64,000 nucleotides of DNA from Pseudomonas sp. DG56-2. GTDB lineage: Bacteria; Pseudomonadota; Gammaproteobacteria; Pseudomonadales; Pseudomonadaceae. Below, piece after piece: positions 11,234-19,910 of this stretch; position 1 is the first letter of the stretch; each line of letters begins with the position of its first letter. The notes under the pieces are model-generated. The model worked only from the letters and a program-made list of their open reading frames with translations. It made no database searches and was not told the DNA's origin. Location of the stretch: contig NZ_CP032311.1 in NCBI RefSeq assembly GCF_004803755.1, positions 1,008,501-1,072,500 on the forward strand. The letters are read 5' to 3'. Made by a program: the position numbers and the translations under genes.

Positions 11234-12331
11234 ATGACTTCCCATGTTTTCAAACCTGATATGCCGCCACCGGTGAAAACCGTCGGCGTACTGGCCTGGA
11301 TGCGCGCCAACCTGTTTTCCAGTTGGCTCAATACCTTGCTTACGCTGTTTGCCTTTTACCTGGTGTGGTTGATTGTGCCGCCGCTGTTGCAATGGTCGAT
11401 TTTCGATGCCAACTGGGTGGGTACTACACGTGCCGACTGCACCAAGGAAGGCGCCTGTTGGGTGTTCATCCAGCAGCGTTTTGGTCAGTTCATGTACGGC
11501 TACTACCCGACCGAACTGCGCTGGCGAGTCGACCTGACCGTATGGCTGGCGGTCATCGGCGCTGCACCATTGTTCATCGCGCGTTTTCCACGCAAGGCAA
11601 TGTATGGCATAGGCTTCCTGGTGCTGTACCCAGTCATTGCCTACACCTTGTTGCATGGTGGTTACCTGGGCCTGACCACGGTACCGACCAGTCAATGGGG
11701 CGGCTTGATGCTGACCTTGGTGATCGCCACCGTCGGCATTGTCGGCGCCTTGCCACTGGGCATTTTGCTGGCCCTGGGCCGGCGTTCGAAAATGCCAGCA
11801 GTGAAGGTGGTGTGCGTGACCTTCATCGAGTTCTGGCGCGGCGTGCCATTGATCACCGTGCTGTTCATGTCTTCGGTCATGCTGCCGTTGTTCCTGCCTG
11901 AGGGCATGAGCTTCGACAAACTGCTGCGGGCGATGATCGGGGTCATCCTGTTCCAGTCGGCGTACATCGCCGAAGTGGTACGCGGCGGCTTGCAGGCCAT
12001 TCCCAAGGGCCAGTACGAAGCGGCTGCGGCGATGGGCCTGGGCTACTGGCGAGCCATGGGCCTGGTGATTTTGCCGCAAGCGCTCAAGCTGGTGATTCCC
12101 GGCATCGTCAACACCTTCATTGCTTTGTTCAAAGACACCAGCCTGGTGATCATTATCGGCCTGTTCGACCTGCTCAACAGCGTCAAGCAAGCTGCCGCCG
12201 ACCCTGCCTGGCTGGGCATGGCGACCGAGGGCTATGTATTCGCCGCCCTGGTTTTCTGGATTTTCTGTTTCGGTATGTCCCGCTACTCCATGCATCTGGA
12301 GCGCAAGCTGGACACAGGCCACAAGCGTTAG
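11234..12331 (+). CDS. aapM: General L-amino acid ABC transporter permease
   Basis: A 365-residue second permease subunit of the same transporter. The EAA loop [20 protein letters not shown] lies in the last third, and multiple hydrophobic segments are visible (for example near residues 27-53, 96-116 and 155-180). It carries a periplasmic-type insert rich in Cys and Trp near residues 68-90. GAGGACACGC precedes the ATG, and GGAG for aapP follows immediately after its stop. It pairs with AapQ and is energised by AapP. Confidence 0.93.
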   Translation: MTSHVFKPDMPPPVKTVGVLAWMRANLFSSWLNTLLTLFAFYLVWLIVPPLLQWSIFDANWVGTTRADCTKEGACWVFIQQRFGQFMYGYYPTELRWRVDLTVWLAVIGAAPLFIARFPRKAMYGIGFLVLYPVIAYTLLHGGYLGLTTVPTSQWGGLMLTLVIATVGIVGALPLGILLALGRRSKMPAVKVVCVTFIEFWRGVPLITVLFMSSVMLPLFLPEGMSFDKLLRAMIGVILFQSAYIAEVVRGGLQAIPKGQYEAAAAMGLGYWRAMGLVILPQALKLVIPGIVNTFIALFKDTSLVIIIGLFDLLNSVKQAAADPAWLGMATEGYVFAALVFWIFCFGMSRYSMHLERKLDTGHKR

Positions 12332-12341
12332 GAGTATTCCC

Positions 12342-13106
12342 ATGAGTGAAGCGATCAAACAGCCTGTGAGCCCTGAAGGCATTATTCAGATGCAGGGCGT
12401 GAACAAGTGGTACGGCCAGTTCCACGTGCTCAAGGACATCAACCTGAATGTGCGCCAGGGCGAGCGTATCGTTCTGTGCGGGCCGTCGGGTTCGGGCAAG
12501 TCCACCACCATCCGCTGCCTAAACCGCCTGGAAGAACACCAGCAGGGGCGCATCGTGGTCGATGGTGTCGAGCTGACCAACGACCTCAAGCAGATCGAAG
12601 CGATTCGCCGTGAAGTCGGCATGGTGTTCCAGCACTTCAACCTGTTCCCGCACCTGACCATCCTGCAGAACTGCACGTTGGCGCCGATGTGGGTGCGCAA
12701 GCTGCCCAAGCGCAAGGCCGAGGAAATTGCCATGCACTATCTGGAGCGGGTGCGGATTCCGGAGCAGGCCAACAAGTTTCCGGGGCAACTGTCCGGTGGT
12801 CAGCAGCAGCGCGTGGCGATTGCTCGTGCGCTGTGCATGAAGCCAAAGATCATGCTGTTCGACGAGCCGACCTCGGCGCTCGATCCAGAAATGGTCAAGG
12901 AAGTGCTCGATACCATGGTCGGCCTGGCTGAAGATGGCATGACCATGCTCTGCGTGACCCATGAAATGGGCTTTGCCCGGACCGTGGCGAACCGGGTGAT
13001 CTTCATGGACAAGGGCGAGATTGTGGAGCAAGCGGCGCCGGACGACTTCTTCGACCGGCCGCAGAACGAGCGGACCAAGCTGTTCCTCAGCCAGATCCTG
13101 CACTAA
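12342..13106 (+). CDS. aapP: General L-amino acid ABC transporter ATP-binding protein
   Basis: A 254-residue ABC ATPase: Walker [10 protein letters not shown] near residue 48, Q-loop [11 protein letters not shown], signature [15 protein letters not shown], Walker [14 protein letters not shown], and switch His in [10 protein letters not shown] use the ATG at 12342, preceded by GGAG, rather than an in-frame start inside aapM at 12234. It closes the aap operon. The sequence pattern is that of polar amino-acid ATPases (GlnQ/HisP/BztD class). Confidence 0.95.
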   Translation: MSEAIKQPVSPEGIIQMQGVNKWYGQFHVLKDINLNVRQGERIVLCGPSGSGKSTTIRCLNRLEEHQQGRIVVDGVELTNDLKQIEAIRREVGMVFQHFNLFPHLTILQNCTLAPMWVRKLPKRKAEEIAMHYLERVRIPEQANKFPGQLSGGQQQRVAIARALCMKPKIMLFDEPTSALDPEMVKEVLDTMVGLAEDGMTMLCVTHEMGFARTVANRVIFMDKGEIVEQAAPDDFFDRPQNERTKLFLSQILH

Positions 13107-13122
13107 CCGAACCTGCCCCGTT

Positions 13123-13188
13123 GGAGGCGGGCCTGCCCCGCGATTGCGAGCTGTCAGTTGCATCGCATCGAGGGGTAAGCCCGCTCCT
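13123..13188. repeat. Imperfect REP pair between aapP and algW
   Basis: GGAGGCGGGCCTGCCCCGCGAT (start 13123) and the opposite-strand copy ending at 13188 match each other at most positions and share the GCGGG...CCCCGCGAT REP core. The pair is head-to-head, a REPIN-like arrangement, and sits exactly between two convergent genes, where it probably acts as a shared 3'-end structure. Confidence 0.65.
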
Positions 13189-13199
13189 GGCGGAGGTGG

Positions 13200-14357
13200 T
13201 TACTGTTCTTCTTTGGTCGCCGGTGCTGGCGGTGGACGCAGGCCGATCTCGGCGTTGAGTTTCAACTCCTTGCCGTTGCGCATCACTTGGATCGCGACCC
13301 TGTCATTGGGTTTGATTCTCGCCACCTGATTCATCGAGCGACGACCATCACCGGCCGGTTCGCCGTTGATGCTAAGAATCACATCGCCCAACTGCAAACC
13401 AGCCTTTTGCGCCGGGCCGTCGCGGAAGATTCCCGCGACCACAATGCCTGGCCGCCCTTGCATGCCGAACGACTCTGCCAGCTCCTGGCTCAGTGGTTGC
13501 ACTTCAATACCCAGCCAGCCGCGGATTACCTGGCCGTGCTCGATGATTGACTTCATCACCTCCAGTGCCAGTTTGGTCGGGATGGCAAAACCGATGCCTT
13601 GTGAGCCACCGGACTTGGAGAAGATCGCGGTGTTGATACCGGTCAGGTTGCCGTTGGCATCGACCAGTGCGCCGCCGGAGTTGCCTGGGTTGATCGCCGC
13701 GTCGGTCTGAATGAAGTCTTCGTAGTTGTTCAGGCCCAACTGGTTACGGCCAGTGGCACTGATGATGCCCATGGTTACTGTCTGGCCCACGCCGAAAGGG
13801 TTGCCAATGGCCAGGGCGACGTCACCGATATGAATATTGTCGGAGCGGCCGATGGTGATCGATGGCAGGTTTTTCAAGTCGATCTTGAGCACGGCGAGAT
13901 CGGTTTCCGGGTCGCTGCCGATGACCCGAGCCAGGGTTTCCCGGCCGTCCTTGAGCGCTACCACGATTTGATCGGCGCCGGAGGTTACATGGTTGTTGGT
14001 CAGCAGGTAGCCTTCCGGACTCATGATTACCGCCGAGCCCAAGCTTGATTCCCAGCGTCGTTGCTTGGGCAGGTTGTCACCGAAGAAACGGCGGAACTGC
14101 GGGTCTTCGAACAGCGGGTGGGCCGTCTTGTTGACCACTTTGGTGGTGTAGAGGTTGGCCACCGCAGGCGCTGCGATGCTCACGGCATCAGCGTACGACA
14201 CCGGGCCTTGCATGATGCGCGTGGTTTGTGGCGCCTGCTGCAGGTTGACGTCCTGGCTGGGAAGGCCGACCCATTGCGGAAAACGCTGGATGATCAGCAG
14301 GGCGATCAGCACGCCGACCAGCAATGGCCAGCCAAAATAACGCAAAGCCTTGAACAT
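13200..14357 (-). CDS. algW: Envelope-stress site-1 serine protease AlgW (DegS homologue)
   Basis: A 385-residue HtrA-family protease anchored in the inner membrane by one N-terminal segment (about residues 8-24), with the catalytic domain in the periplasm. The triad is visible as His123 (TNNHV), Asp153 (ETDLAVLK) and Ser227 (NPGNSGGAL), the same numbering as P. aeruginosa AlgW. A single PDZ domain follows (about 280-375), which senses misfolded outer-membrane protein C-termini; the single PDZ and the anchor separate it from MucD. AlgW makes the first cut in the anti-sigma factor MucA, releasing AlgU. It is divergent from the Nif3-family gene. Confidence 0.93.
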   Translation of the reverse strand: MFKALRYFGWPLLVGVLIALLIIQRFPQWVGLPSQDVNLQQAPQTTRIMQGPVSYADAVSIAAPAVANLYTTKVVNKTAHPLFEDPQFRRFFGDNLPKQRRWESSLGSAVIMSPEGYLLTNNHVTSGADQIVVALKDGRETLARVIGSDPETDLAVLKIDLKNLPSITIGRSDNIHIGDVALAIGNPFGVGQTVTMGIISATGRNQLGLNNYEDFIQTDAAINPGNSGGALVDANGNLTGINTAIFSKSGGSQGIGFAIPTKLALEVMKSIIEHGQVIRGWLGIEVQPLSQELAESFGMQGRPGIVVAGIFRDGPAQKAGLQLGDVILSINGEPAGDGRRSMNQVARIKPNDRVAIQVMRNGKELKLNAEIGLRPPPAPATKEEQ

Positions 14358-14593
14358 TTAACGAATCCTGGGAGAGGGCAGAGGGCCGCTGTAACTGCAT
14401 GGGAGCGAAAGCGCGCGATGATACTGCGGCACACGATGTGCACAAACAGTTAAATCAATGAATGTGCGATGAATATCGCCTATGGCCCCCAGGCAACCAC
14501 CGTTGGTTTCCCCAAACCCGGTGACAGCCCATAATGGCGGTCATTATACGGGGCCTTGCGCCGCACTGAACTGCTGAATTGAGGAGTCTTTTC

Positions 14594-15352
14594 ATGGCTG
14601 TTGCCCTGAGCACCCTGGTTGAAGAAGCCGAACGCTACCTTGGCAGTGCAAAAATCCAGGATTACTGCCCCAATGGCCTGCAGGTCGAAGGGCGTCCGCA
14701 GGTCACCCGCATCGTCAGCGGTGTCACTGCAAGCCAGGCTTTGCTGGATGCCGCGGTCGAAGCCGATGCCGACCTGGTGTTGGTGCATCACGGTTATTTC
14801 TGGAAGGGCGAGAACCCGTGCATCACCGGCATGAAGCAGCGCCGCTTGAAAACCCTGCTCAAGAATGACCTGAGCCTGTTGTCGTATCACCTGCCCCTGG
14901 ACCTGCACCCCGAGGTTGGCAACAACGTGCAGTTGGCGCGCCAGCTCGATATCACCGTCGAAGGCCCGTTGGACCCGGAAAACCCGCGCGTCGTCGGTCT
15001 GGTCGGCTCGTTGGCCGAACCGATGTCGGCGCGCGACTTCGCCCGCAAGATCCAAGAGGTCATGGGCCGCGAGCCACTACTGATCGAGGGCGAGCACATC
15101 ATTCGCCGGGTGGGCTGGTGCACGGGCGGTGGGCAGGGCTATATCGACCAGGCAATTGCCGCCGGGGTCGATCTGTATCTCAGTGGTGAGGCGTCCGAGC
15201 AGACGTTCCACAGTGCGCGGGAAAACGGCATCAGCTTCATCGCCGCCGGTCATCATGCTACCGAGCGCTACGGCGTGCAGGCGCTGGGTGAATACTTAGC
15301 CCGGCGCTTTGCGCTGGAGCACCTGTTCATCGACTGTCCGAACCCGATCTGA
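14594..15352 (+). CDS. Nif3-like dinuclear metal-centre protein (YbgI/DUF34)
   Basis: A 252-residue protein of the Nif3/YbgI family, which forms a hexameric ring with a dinuclear metal site per subunit. The metal-binding signatures are visible: VLVHHGYFW near residue 63-71, SYHLPLDLHPEVGNN, and the C-terminal SGEASEQTFHSA / AAGHHATERYG blocks. The ATG at 14594 follows GAGGAGT. The biochemical role is debated: proposals include GTP cyclohydrolase I activity and metal-dependent repair or hydrolysis functions. It is divergent from algW and upstream of cysD. Confidence 0.9.
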   Translation: MAVALSTLVEEAERYLGSAKIQDYCPNGLQVEGRPQVTRIVSGVTASQALLDAAVEADADLVLVHHGYFWKGENPCITGMKQRRLKTLLKNDLSLLSYHLPLDLHPEVGNNVQLARQLDITVEGPLDPENPRVVGLVGSLAEPMSARDFARKIQEVMGREPLLIEGEHIIRRVGWCTGGGQGYIDQAIAAGVDLYLSGEASEQTFHSARENGISFIAAGHHATERYGVQALGEYLARRFALEHLFIDCPNPI

Positions 15353-15407
15353 GGCTAAAACGGGAGGGTATATTCTTATACTGTTTCGATCTAGTTGGGC
15401 GTCTAAA

Positions 15408-15413
15408 TATAAT
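15408..15413 (+). promoter_or_regulatory. Candidate -10 element of the cysD-cysNC promoter
   Basis: TATAAT at 15408-15413 lies 75 bases before the cysD start in an AT-rich stretch (15365-15415) that differs from its GC-rich surroundings. There is no good -35 hexamer at the proper distance, which fits an activator-dependent promoter such as a CysB-controlled one. The CysB site itself is too loose to assign by eye. Confidence 0.45.
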
Positions 15414-15488
15414 CGGGCGCTGTGATAGAGTGACCCGCTCGAACACGGCCCGCTGGCCGTCCATAAGATCGTTTTCCCGTGAGTAGTT

Positions 15489-16406
15489 ATGGTCGACAAA
15501 CTGACGCATTTGAAACAGTTGGAGGCGGAAAGCATCCACATCATTCGTGAGGTGGCCGCTGAGTTCGATAACCCGGTGATGCTGTACTCGATCGGCAAGG
15601 ATTCGGCCGTGATGCTGCATCTGGCGCGCAAAGCCTTCTTCCCGGGCAAGTTGCCGTTCCCGGTAATGCACGTCGACACCCAGTGGAAATTCCAGGAGAT
15701 GTACAGCTTCCGCGACAAGATGGTCGAGGAAATGGGCCTGGAGCTGATCACTCACGTGAATCCGGACGGCATTGCCCAGGGCATCAACCCGTTCACCCAC
15801 GGCAGTGCCAAGCACACCGACATCATGAAGACCGAAGGCCTCAAGCAGGCCCTCGACAAGTACGGTTTCGATGCCGCTTTCGGTGGCGCGCGCCGCGACG
15901 AAGAAAAGTCCCGGGCCAAGGAGCGTGTCTACTCGTTCCGTGACAGCAAGCACCGCTGGGATCCGAAGAACCAGCGTCCGGAGCTGTGGAACGTCTACAA
16001 CGGCAAAGTGAATAAAGGCGAATCGATTCGCGTGTTCCCGCTGTCGAACTGGACCGAGCTGGACATCTGGCAGTACATCTACCTCGAAGGCATCCCGATC
16101 GTGCCGCTGTACTTCGCCGCGGAGCGTGAAGTGATCGAGAAGAACGGCACCCTGATCATGATCGACGACGAGCGCATCCTCGAGCATCTCTCGGATGAAG
16201 AAAAGGCTCGAATCGTCAAAAAGAAAGTGCGTTTCCGCACCCTTGGCTGCTACCCGTTGACGGGCGCTGTCGAGTCCGAGGCCGAGAGCCTGACCGACAT
16301 CATTCAGGAAATGCTCCTGACGCGCACTTCCGAGCGCCAGGGCCGAGTCATCGACCACGATGGTGCAGGCTCGATGGAAGATAAAAAACGTCAAGGTTAC
16401 TTTTAA
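15489..16406 (+). CDS. cysD: Sulfate adenylyltransferase small subunit CysD
   Basis: A 305-residue catalytic subunit that makes adenosine phosphosulfate from sulfate and ATP in the cytoplasm, working in complex with the GTPase CysN. The PP-loop [17 protein letters not shown] is at residues 35-51, and the segments [20 protein letters not shown] and [16 protein letters not shown] are typical of the PAPS-reductase/ATP-sulfurylase fold. It is first in the sulfate-activation pair; cysNC follows after an unusually long 205-base gap. Confidence 0.97.
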   Translation: MVDKLTHLKQLEAESIHIIREVAAEFDNPVMLYSIGKDSAVMLHLARKAFFPGKLPFPVMHVDTQWKFQEMYSFRDKMVEEMGLELITHVNPDGIAQGINPFTHGSAKHTDIMKTEGLKQALDKYGFDAAFGGARRDEEKSRAKERVYSFRDSKHRWDPKNQRPELWNVYNGKVNKGESIRVFPLSNWTELDIWQYIYLEGIPIVPLYFAAEREVIEKNGTLIMIDDERILEHLSDEEKARIVKKKVRFRTLGCYPLTGAVESEAESLTDIIQEMLLTRTSERQGRVIDHDGAGSMEDKKRQGYF

Positions 16407-16569
16407 GGCAGAAAAGCAAGGCGTTGACGGTTGCGATCTACAGATGCTTGGAGAGGGCGGGTGATCTTGGTTTCAAAGATCATCCCATCCGCGCTGTTGA
16501 TACCGTCAAGTATTGCTGAAGAACGCCAAGCGGGTTGATCAACAAAATTTCTGACTAGTTGTATGCCGA

Positions 16570-16607
16570 CAAGCTTGCCGCTTGAAGCTTACGACTCGGA
16601 GCTTGAA
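16570..16607. repeat. AAGCTTGCCGCTTGAAGCTT-type dispersed repeat before cysNC
   Basis: The last part of the cysD-cysNC gap is built from short alternating GCTTG/CAAGC units, related to the repeat at 27665-27740 (both contain TGCCGCTT followed by AGCTTGAAGCT-like sequence). Such tracts are frequent between Pseudomonas genes. It directly precedes the cysNC start and leaves only a poor ribosome-binding site (GGAG at 16598-16601). Confidence 0.45.
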
Positions 16608-16611
16608 CGCA

Positions 16612-18513
16612 ATGAGCCACCAATCCGAATTGATCAGCGAGGACATCCTCGCTTACCTGGCCCAGCACGAACGTAAAGAACTGCTGCGCTTCCTGACCTG
16701 CGGCAACGTCGATGACGGCAAGAGCACCCTGATCGGGCGCCTGCTGCACGACTCGAAGATGATCTATGAAGACCATCTGGAAGCCATTACTCGCGATTCG
16801 AAGAAAGTCGGCACCACCGGTGACGATATCGACCTGGCATTGCTGGTGGACGGTCTGCAGGCAGAGCGTGAGCAGGGCATCACTATCGATGTCGCCTACC
16901 GCTATTTCTCTACCGCTAAACGCAAGTTCATCATTGCCGATACACCGGGCCACGAGCAGTACACCCGCAACATGGCAACCGGTGCGTCTACGTGCGACCT
17001 GGCGATCATCCTGGTCGATGCCCGCTACGGCGTGCAGACCCAGACCCGTCGTCACAGCTACATCGCTTCACTGTTAGGCATCAAGCACATCGTCGTGGCA
17101 GTGAACAAGATGGACCTCAAGGGCTTCGACCAAGATGTGTTCGAGAGCATCAAGGCCGACTACCTGAAGTTCGCCGAAGCGATCAACATGGCCCCGAGCA
17201 GCCTGCACTTCGTGCCGATGTCGGCGCTCAAGGGTGACAACGTGGTCAACCGCAGCGAGCGTTCGCCGTGGTACACCGGCCCTGCGCTGATGGATATCCT
17301 CGAAACCGTTGAAGTGGCGGCCGACCGCAACTTCACCGATCTGCGTTTCCCGGTGCAGTACGTCAACCGTCCGAACCTGAACTTCCGCGGCTTTGCTGGC
17401 ACCTTGGCCAGTGGTGTCGTGCACAAGGGGGACGAAATCGTTGTGCTGCCATCGGGCAAGAGCAGCCGGGTCAAATCCATTGTCACCTTCGAAGGTGAAC
17501 TGGAGAACGCCGGTCCTGGCCAGGCCGTTACCCTGACCATGGAAGATGAAATCGACATCTCCCGTGGCGACCTGCTGGTGCATGCCGATAACGTCCCGCC
17601 GGTGACCGACCAGTTCGAGGCGATGCTGGTATGGATGGCTGAAGAGCCGATGCTGCCGGGCAAGAAATACGACATCAAGCGCGCCACCAGCTACGTGCCG
17701 GGTTCGATTGCCAGCATTTCCCACAAGGTCGATGTGAACACCCTGGAGCAGGGCGCGGCCAGCGCCCTGCAGTTGAACGAAATCGGCAAGGTCAAGGTCA
17801 GCCTCGACGCGCCAATCGCGCTGGATGGCTACGACAGCAACCGCACCACGGGCGCCTTTATCGTTATCGACCGCCTGACCAACGGCACTGTAGGTGCCGG
17901 CATGATCATCGCGCCCCCGGTGGTGCCACACGGCACTGTTGGCCAGCACGGCAAGCTGGCCCACGTCGACACCGCCGAACGCGCCCTGCGCTTCGGCCAG
18001 CAACCGGCCACCGTGCTGTTCAGCGGCCTGTCGGGCGCAGGCAAGAGCACCCTGGCGTATGCCGTGGAGCGCAAGCTGTTCGACATGGGCCGTGCCGTGT
18101 ATGTACTCGATGGCCAGAACCTGCGCCACGACCTGAACAAAGGTCTGCCACAGGACCGTGCCGGGCGTACCGAGAACTGGCGTCGTGCCGCTCACGTGGC
18201 GCGTCAGTTCAACGAAGCGGGCTTGCTCACCCTGGCAGCGTTTGTTGCCCCGGATGCCGAAGGCCGTGAACAGGCCAAGGCATTGATCGGCAAGGAGCGC
18301 TTGCTCACCGTTTACGTCCAGGCCTCACCGATGGCCTGCCGCGAGCGTGACCCGCAAGGCTTGTATGCTGCGGGCGGCGATAACATCCCGGGCGAAAGCT
18401 TCCCGTATGACGTGCCACTGGATGCCGACCTGGTGGTCGATACTCAGAACGTCAGTCTGGAAGAGGGCGTCAAGCAGGTGTTGGAGTTACTGCGCACGCG
18501 GGGCGCGATCTAA
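16612..18513 (+). CDS. cysNC: Bifunctional sulfate adenylyltransferase subunit 1 / adenylylsulfate kinase CysNC
   Basis: A 633-residue fusion. Residues 1-440 or so are the CysN GTPase, with P-loop GNVDDGKST (31-39), switch [10 protein letters not shown] and NKMD specificity motif; GTP hydrolysis drives ATP sulfurylase in complex with CysD. Residues from about 463 on are APS kinase (CysC), with P-loop GLSGAGKS at 472-479 and the [13 protein letters not shown] substrate loop, making PAPS. The ATG at 16612 is chosen because the GTPase homology starts soon after it; ten extra upstream residues are encoded in a repeat tract. A strong terminator follows. Confidence 0.96.
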   Translation: MSHQSELISEDILAYLAQHERKELLRFLTCGNVDDGKSTLIGRLLHDSKMIYEDHLEAITRDSKKVGTTGDDIDLALLVDGLQAEREQGITIDVAYRYFSTAKRKFIIADTPGHEQYTRNMATGASTCDLAIILVDARYGVQTQTRRHSYIASLLGIKHIVVAVNKMDLKGFDQDVFESIKADYLKFAEAINMAPSSLHFVPMSALKGDNVVNRSERSPWYTGPALMDILETVEVAADRNFTDLRFPVQYVNRPNLNFRGFAGTLASGVVHKGDEIVVLPSGKSSRVKSIVTFEGELENAGPGQAVTLTMEDEIDISRGDLLVHADNVPPVTDQFEAMLVWMAEEPMLPGKKYDIKRATSYVPGSIASISHKVDVNTLEQGAASALQLNEIGKVKVSLDAPIALDGYDSNRTTGAFIVIDRLTNGTVGAGMIIAPPVVPHGTVGQHGKLAHVDTAERALRFGQQPATVLFSGLSGAGKSTLAYAVERKLFDMGRAVYVLDGQNLRHDLNKGLPQDRAGRTENWRRAAHVARQFNEAGLLTLAAFVAPDAEGREQAKALIGKERLLTVYVQASPMACRERDPQGLYAAGGDNIPGESFPYDVPLDADLVVDTQNVSLEEGVKQVLELLRTRGAI

Positions 18514-18527
18514 GTACTGCGTACGAA

Positions 18528-18557
18528 CAAAAACCCCACGTCGGTGGGGTTTTTTGT
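18528..18557 (+). terminator. Rho-independent terminator of cysNC
   Basis: The stem AACCCCAC (18532-18539) / GTGGGGTT (18544-18551) has a GTCG loop and a T run on the plus strand and an A run on the other side. It lies 15 bases after the cysNC stop and marks the sharp left border of the AT-rich patch. Confidence 0.92.
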
Positions 18558-18610
18558 TATATGGGCAAGGGTAATCCAACGCTCTTTTGACTTCAGGGAG
18601 AGTGGCAAAC

Positions 18611-18998
18611 ATGGAATCTGCTTTCTGGCCTGTGTTGCTAGAAAGTAGTGGAGCAAGATGGTAGGTCGATTTGGGCTGCAGATGGAAATCAGTCATTTAG
18701 TCTCACAATAAAGAAAAAGAAAATGCGTGAAATATCACATTTTGTCGTGAGTAATTCTGGCTTTCTCTATGACCCTGCTAGAGGAAGGTTATGGATAGCT
18801 GAAAGCACACACACGACCGATAAGACATTTTGGTACAACAACTGCTTGGTAATTTCTGATGATGGGAATCTAGTCATTTATGATCAACGCACCGGCGCGG
18901 TTCGCTGGGCTAGGAGGGGCTTTGTGCCAGGACGAATGCCAAAGCCAAAGCCGTACAAAGAGCTTTTCAATTTTCAAATATTTAAGTGGGATTTTTAA
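18611..18998 (+). pseudogene. Remnant of a lectin-like (LlpA-type) bacteriocin, monocot mannose-binding lectin domain
   Basis: The main open frame (GTG 18648 to TAA 18998) encodes about 116 residues. They contain a bulb-lectin motif SDDGNLVIY, differing from the canonical QxDxNxVxY only at the first position, a decayed second copy (SNSGFLYD), and W-A repeat ends (IWAAD, LWIAE, RWARR), as in a three-fold beta-prism lectin. The order IWA-QSFSLTI-YD-LW-DDGN and an aromatic tail ending KWDF resemble LlpA/putidacin L1-type bacteriocins as I remember them. These normally have two lectin domains and over 250 residues; only one is left. A well-placed AGGGAG and ATG at 18611 open a different frame (17 codons, containing WPVLLESSG) that stops just inside the lectin frame, so the 5' end looks frameshifted. 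Base composition is clearly more AT-rich than the neighbours. A functional single-domain protein starting at GTG 18648 cannot be excluded. Confidence 0.6.
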
Positions 18999-19000
18999 AA

Positions 19001-19138
19001 TTATTTCCTATTGCACATCTGTAGGTGGGGATCCATATCGCATTTGAACTGTCGTTCATGGGATGGGTCGGCTAGGTAGAAAGTTCCGTTGCTGCAACTG
19101 GCTAGCGTAACGGTAAAGACTATAACTATGTACTTCAT
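19001..19138 (-). CDS. Tiny predicted lipoprotein, 45 residues, unknown function
   Basis: The protein begins MKYIVIVFTVTLASC, a short lipoprotein signal with lipobox LASC and the acylated Cys at residue 15. The mature part is only about 31 residues and contains two more cysteines (KCDMDPHLQMC). AAGGAAA lies seven bases before the ATG, and a longer in-frame start at 19183 would run through the hairpin, so I use 19138. It is convergent with the lectin remnant, their stop codons being two bases apart, and shares its AT-rich composition. I do not recognise a family. Size and signal are reminiscent of bacteriocin-release lipoproteins, but nothing beyond size and location supports that. Confidence 0.6.
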   Translation of the reverse strand: MKYIVIVFTVTLASCSNGTFYLADPSHERQFKCDMDPHLQMCNRK

Positions 19139-19149
19139 GCTTGATTTCC

Positions 19150-19185
19150 TTGTGCCGAGAGATACGAGATTATCTCTCGGCACAA
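19150..19185 (-). promoter_or_regulatory. Perfect 14-bp inverted repeat in the lipoprotein leader
   Basis: TTGTGCCGAGAGAT (19150-19163) and ATCTCTCGGCACAA (19172-19185) are exact complements with an eight-base loop. On the minus strand the stem ends at the ribosome-binding site of the 45-residue lipoprotein, so the hairpin could mask or stabilise the leader, or the dyad could be a repressor site. No T run follows on either strand, which argues against a simple terminator for mdeR. Confidence 0.6.
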
Positions 19186-19303
19186 TTGCTCTATGTGTAT
19201 TTGCCGTCCGATAGTCTTGTAGGATAATTATGGTCTGTGCGTGAGGCGCGACGTTCAGTGATTAATAATGCGATGAAGTTGATCCGTTCTTTCGTTTCGG
19301 CTT

Positions 19304-19783
19304 TCAAATATGTTTTTCCGAAACCGGTATCACCCGTTTCTCCTTTACTGCCTTGAACGAGAAACTCGAGTAGATCTCCTTCACTCCCGGCAGTGTCTGC
19401 AGCACCTCCCTGGCGAACTCGCCGAACGACTCCAGGTCCCGTGCAAGAATTTCCAGCAGGAAGTCATAGCGTCCGGAAATGTTGTGACAGGCGACGATTT
19501 CTGGAATCTCCATCAGCCGCTGCTCGAAGGCGCGCGCCATCTCCTTGGAGTGCGAATCCATCATGATGCTGACGAACGCCGTTACGCCAAAGCCCAATGC
19601 CTTGGGTGAAAGGATGGCTTGATAGCCGGTGATGTAGCCATTCTCTTCGAGCAGTTTGACCCGCCGCCAACAGGGCGAGGTGGTCAGCGCGACCTTGTCG
19701 GCCAGTTCGGAAACAGTCAGTCGGGCGTTGTCTTGCAAGGCGGCGAGTAATGCGCGGTCGGTACGGTCGATGGCGGTAGGCAT
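19304..19783 (-). CDS. mdeR: Lrp/AsnC-family regulator of methionine degradation MdeR
   Basis: A 159-residue Lrp-type protein: N-terminal helix-turn-helix (about residues 8-60, with LTVSELADKVALTTSPCWRRVKLLEENGYI) and a C-terminal RAM/effector-binding domain (about 70-150). The ATG at 19783 follows GGAGGG; a longer start at 19810 would include that site. It is divergent from mdeA, and in P. putida the divergent Lrp-type MdeR activates mdeAB. The 127-base gap between the two start codons must contain both promoters and the MdeR site. It lies at the right edge of the AT-rich patch but has normal composition. Confidence 0.88.
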   Translation of the reverse strand: MPTAIDRTDRALLAALQDNARLTVSELADKVALTTSPCWRRVKLLEENGYITGYQAILSPKALGFGVTAFVSIMMDSHSKEMARAFEQRLMEIPEIVACHNISGRYDFLLEILARDLESFGEFAREVLQTLPGVKEIYSSFSFKAVKEKRVIPVSEKHI

Positions 19784-19910
19784 GATTTGCCCTCCGTGGC
19801 CTGAATTCATTGTTTTTTTGTTAATAACCCTGCTTGGCAGTGGTCATATTTGGAAAAAAATCAGCACCTCAGTGGCATAAGCTTATAACAAATCACAAGA
19901 GGCTGTTGTC

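Noticed and set aside
18487..18696. Minus-strand frame of 69 codons across the cysNC terminator
   Set aside because: It runs through the terminator stem and the cysNC end, has no ribosome site and no motif.
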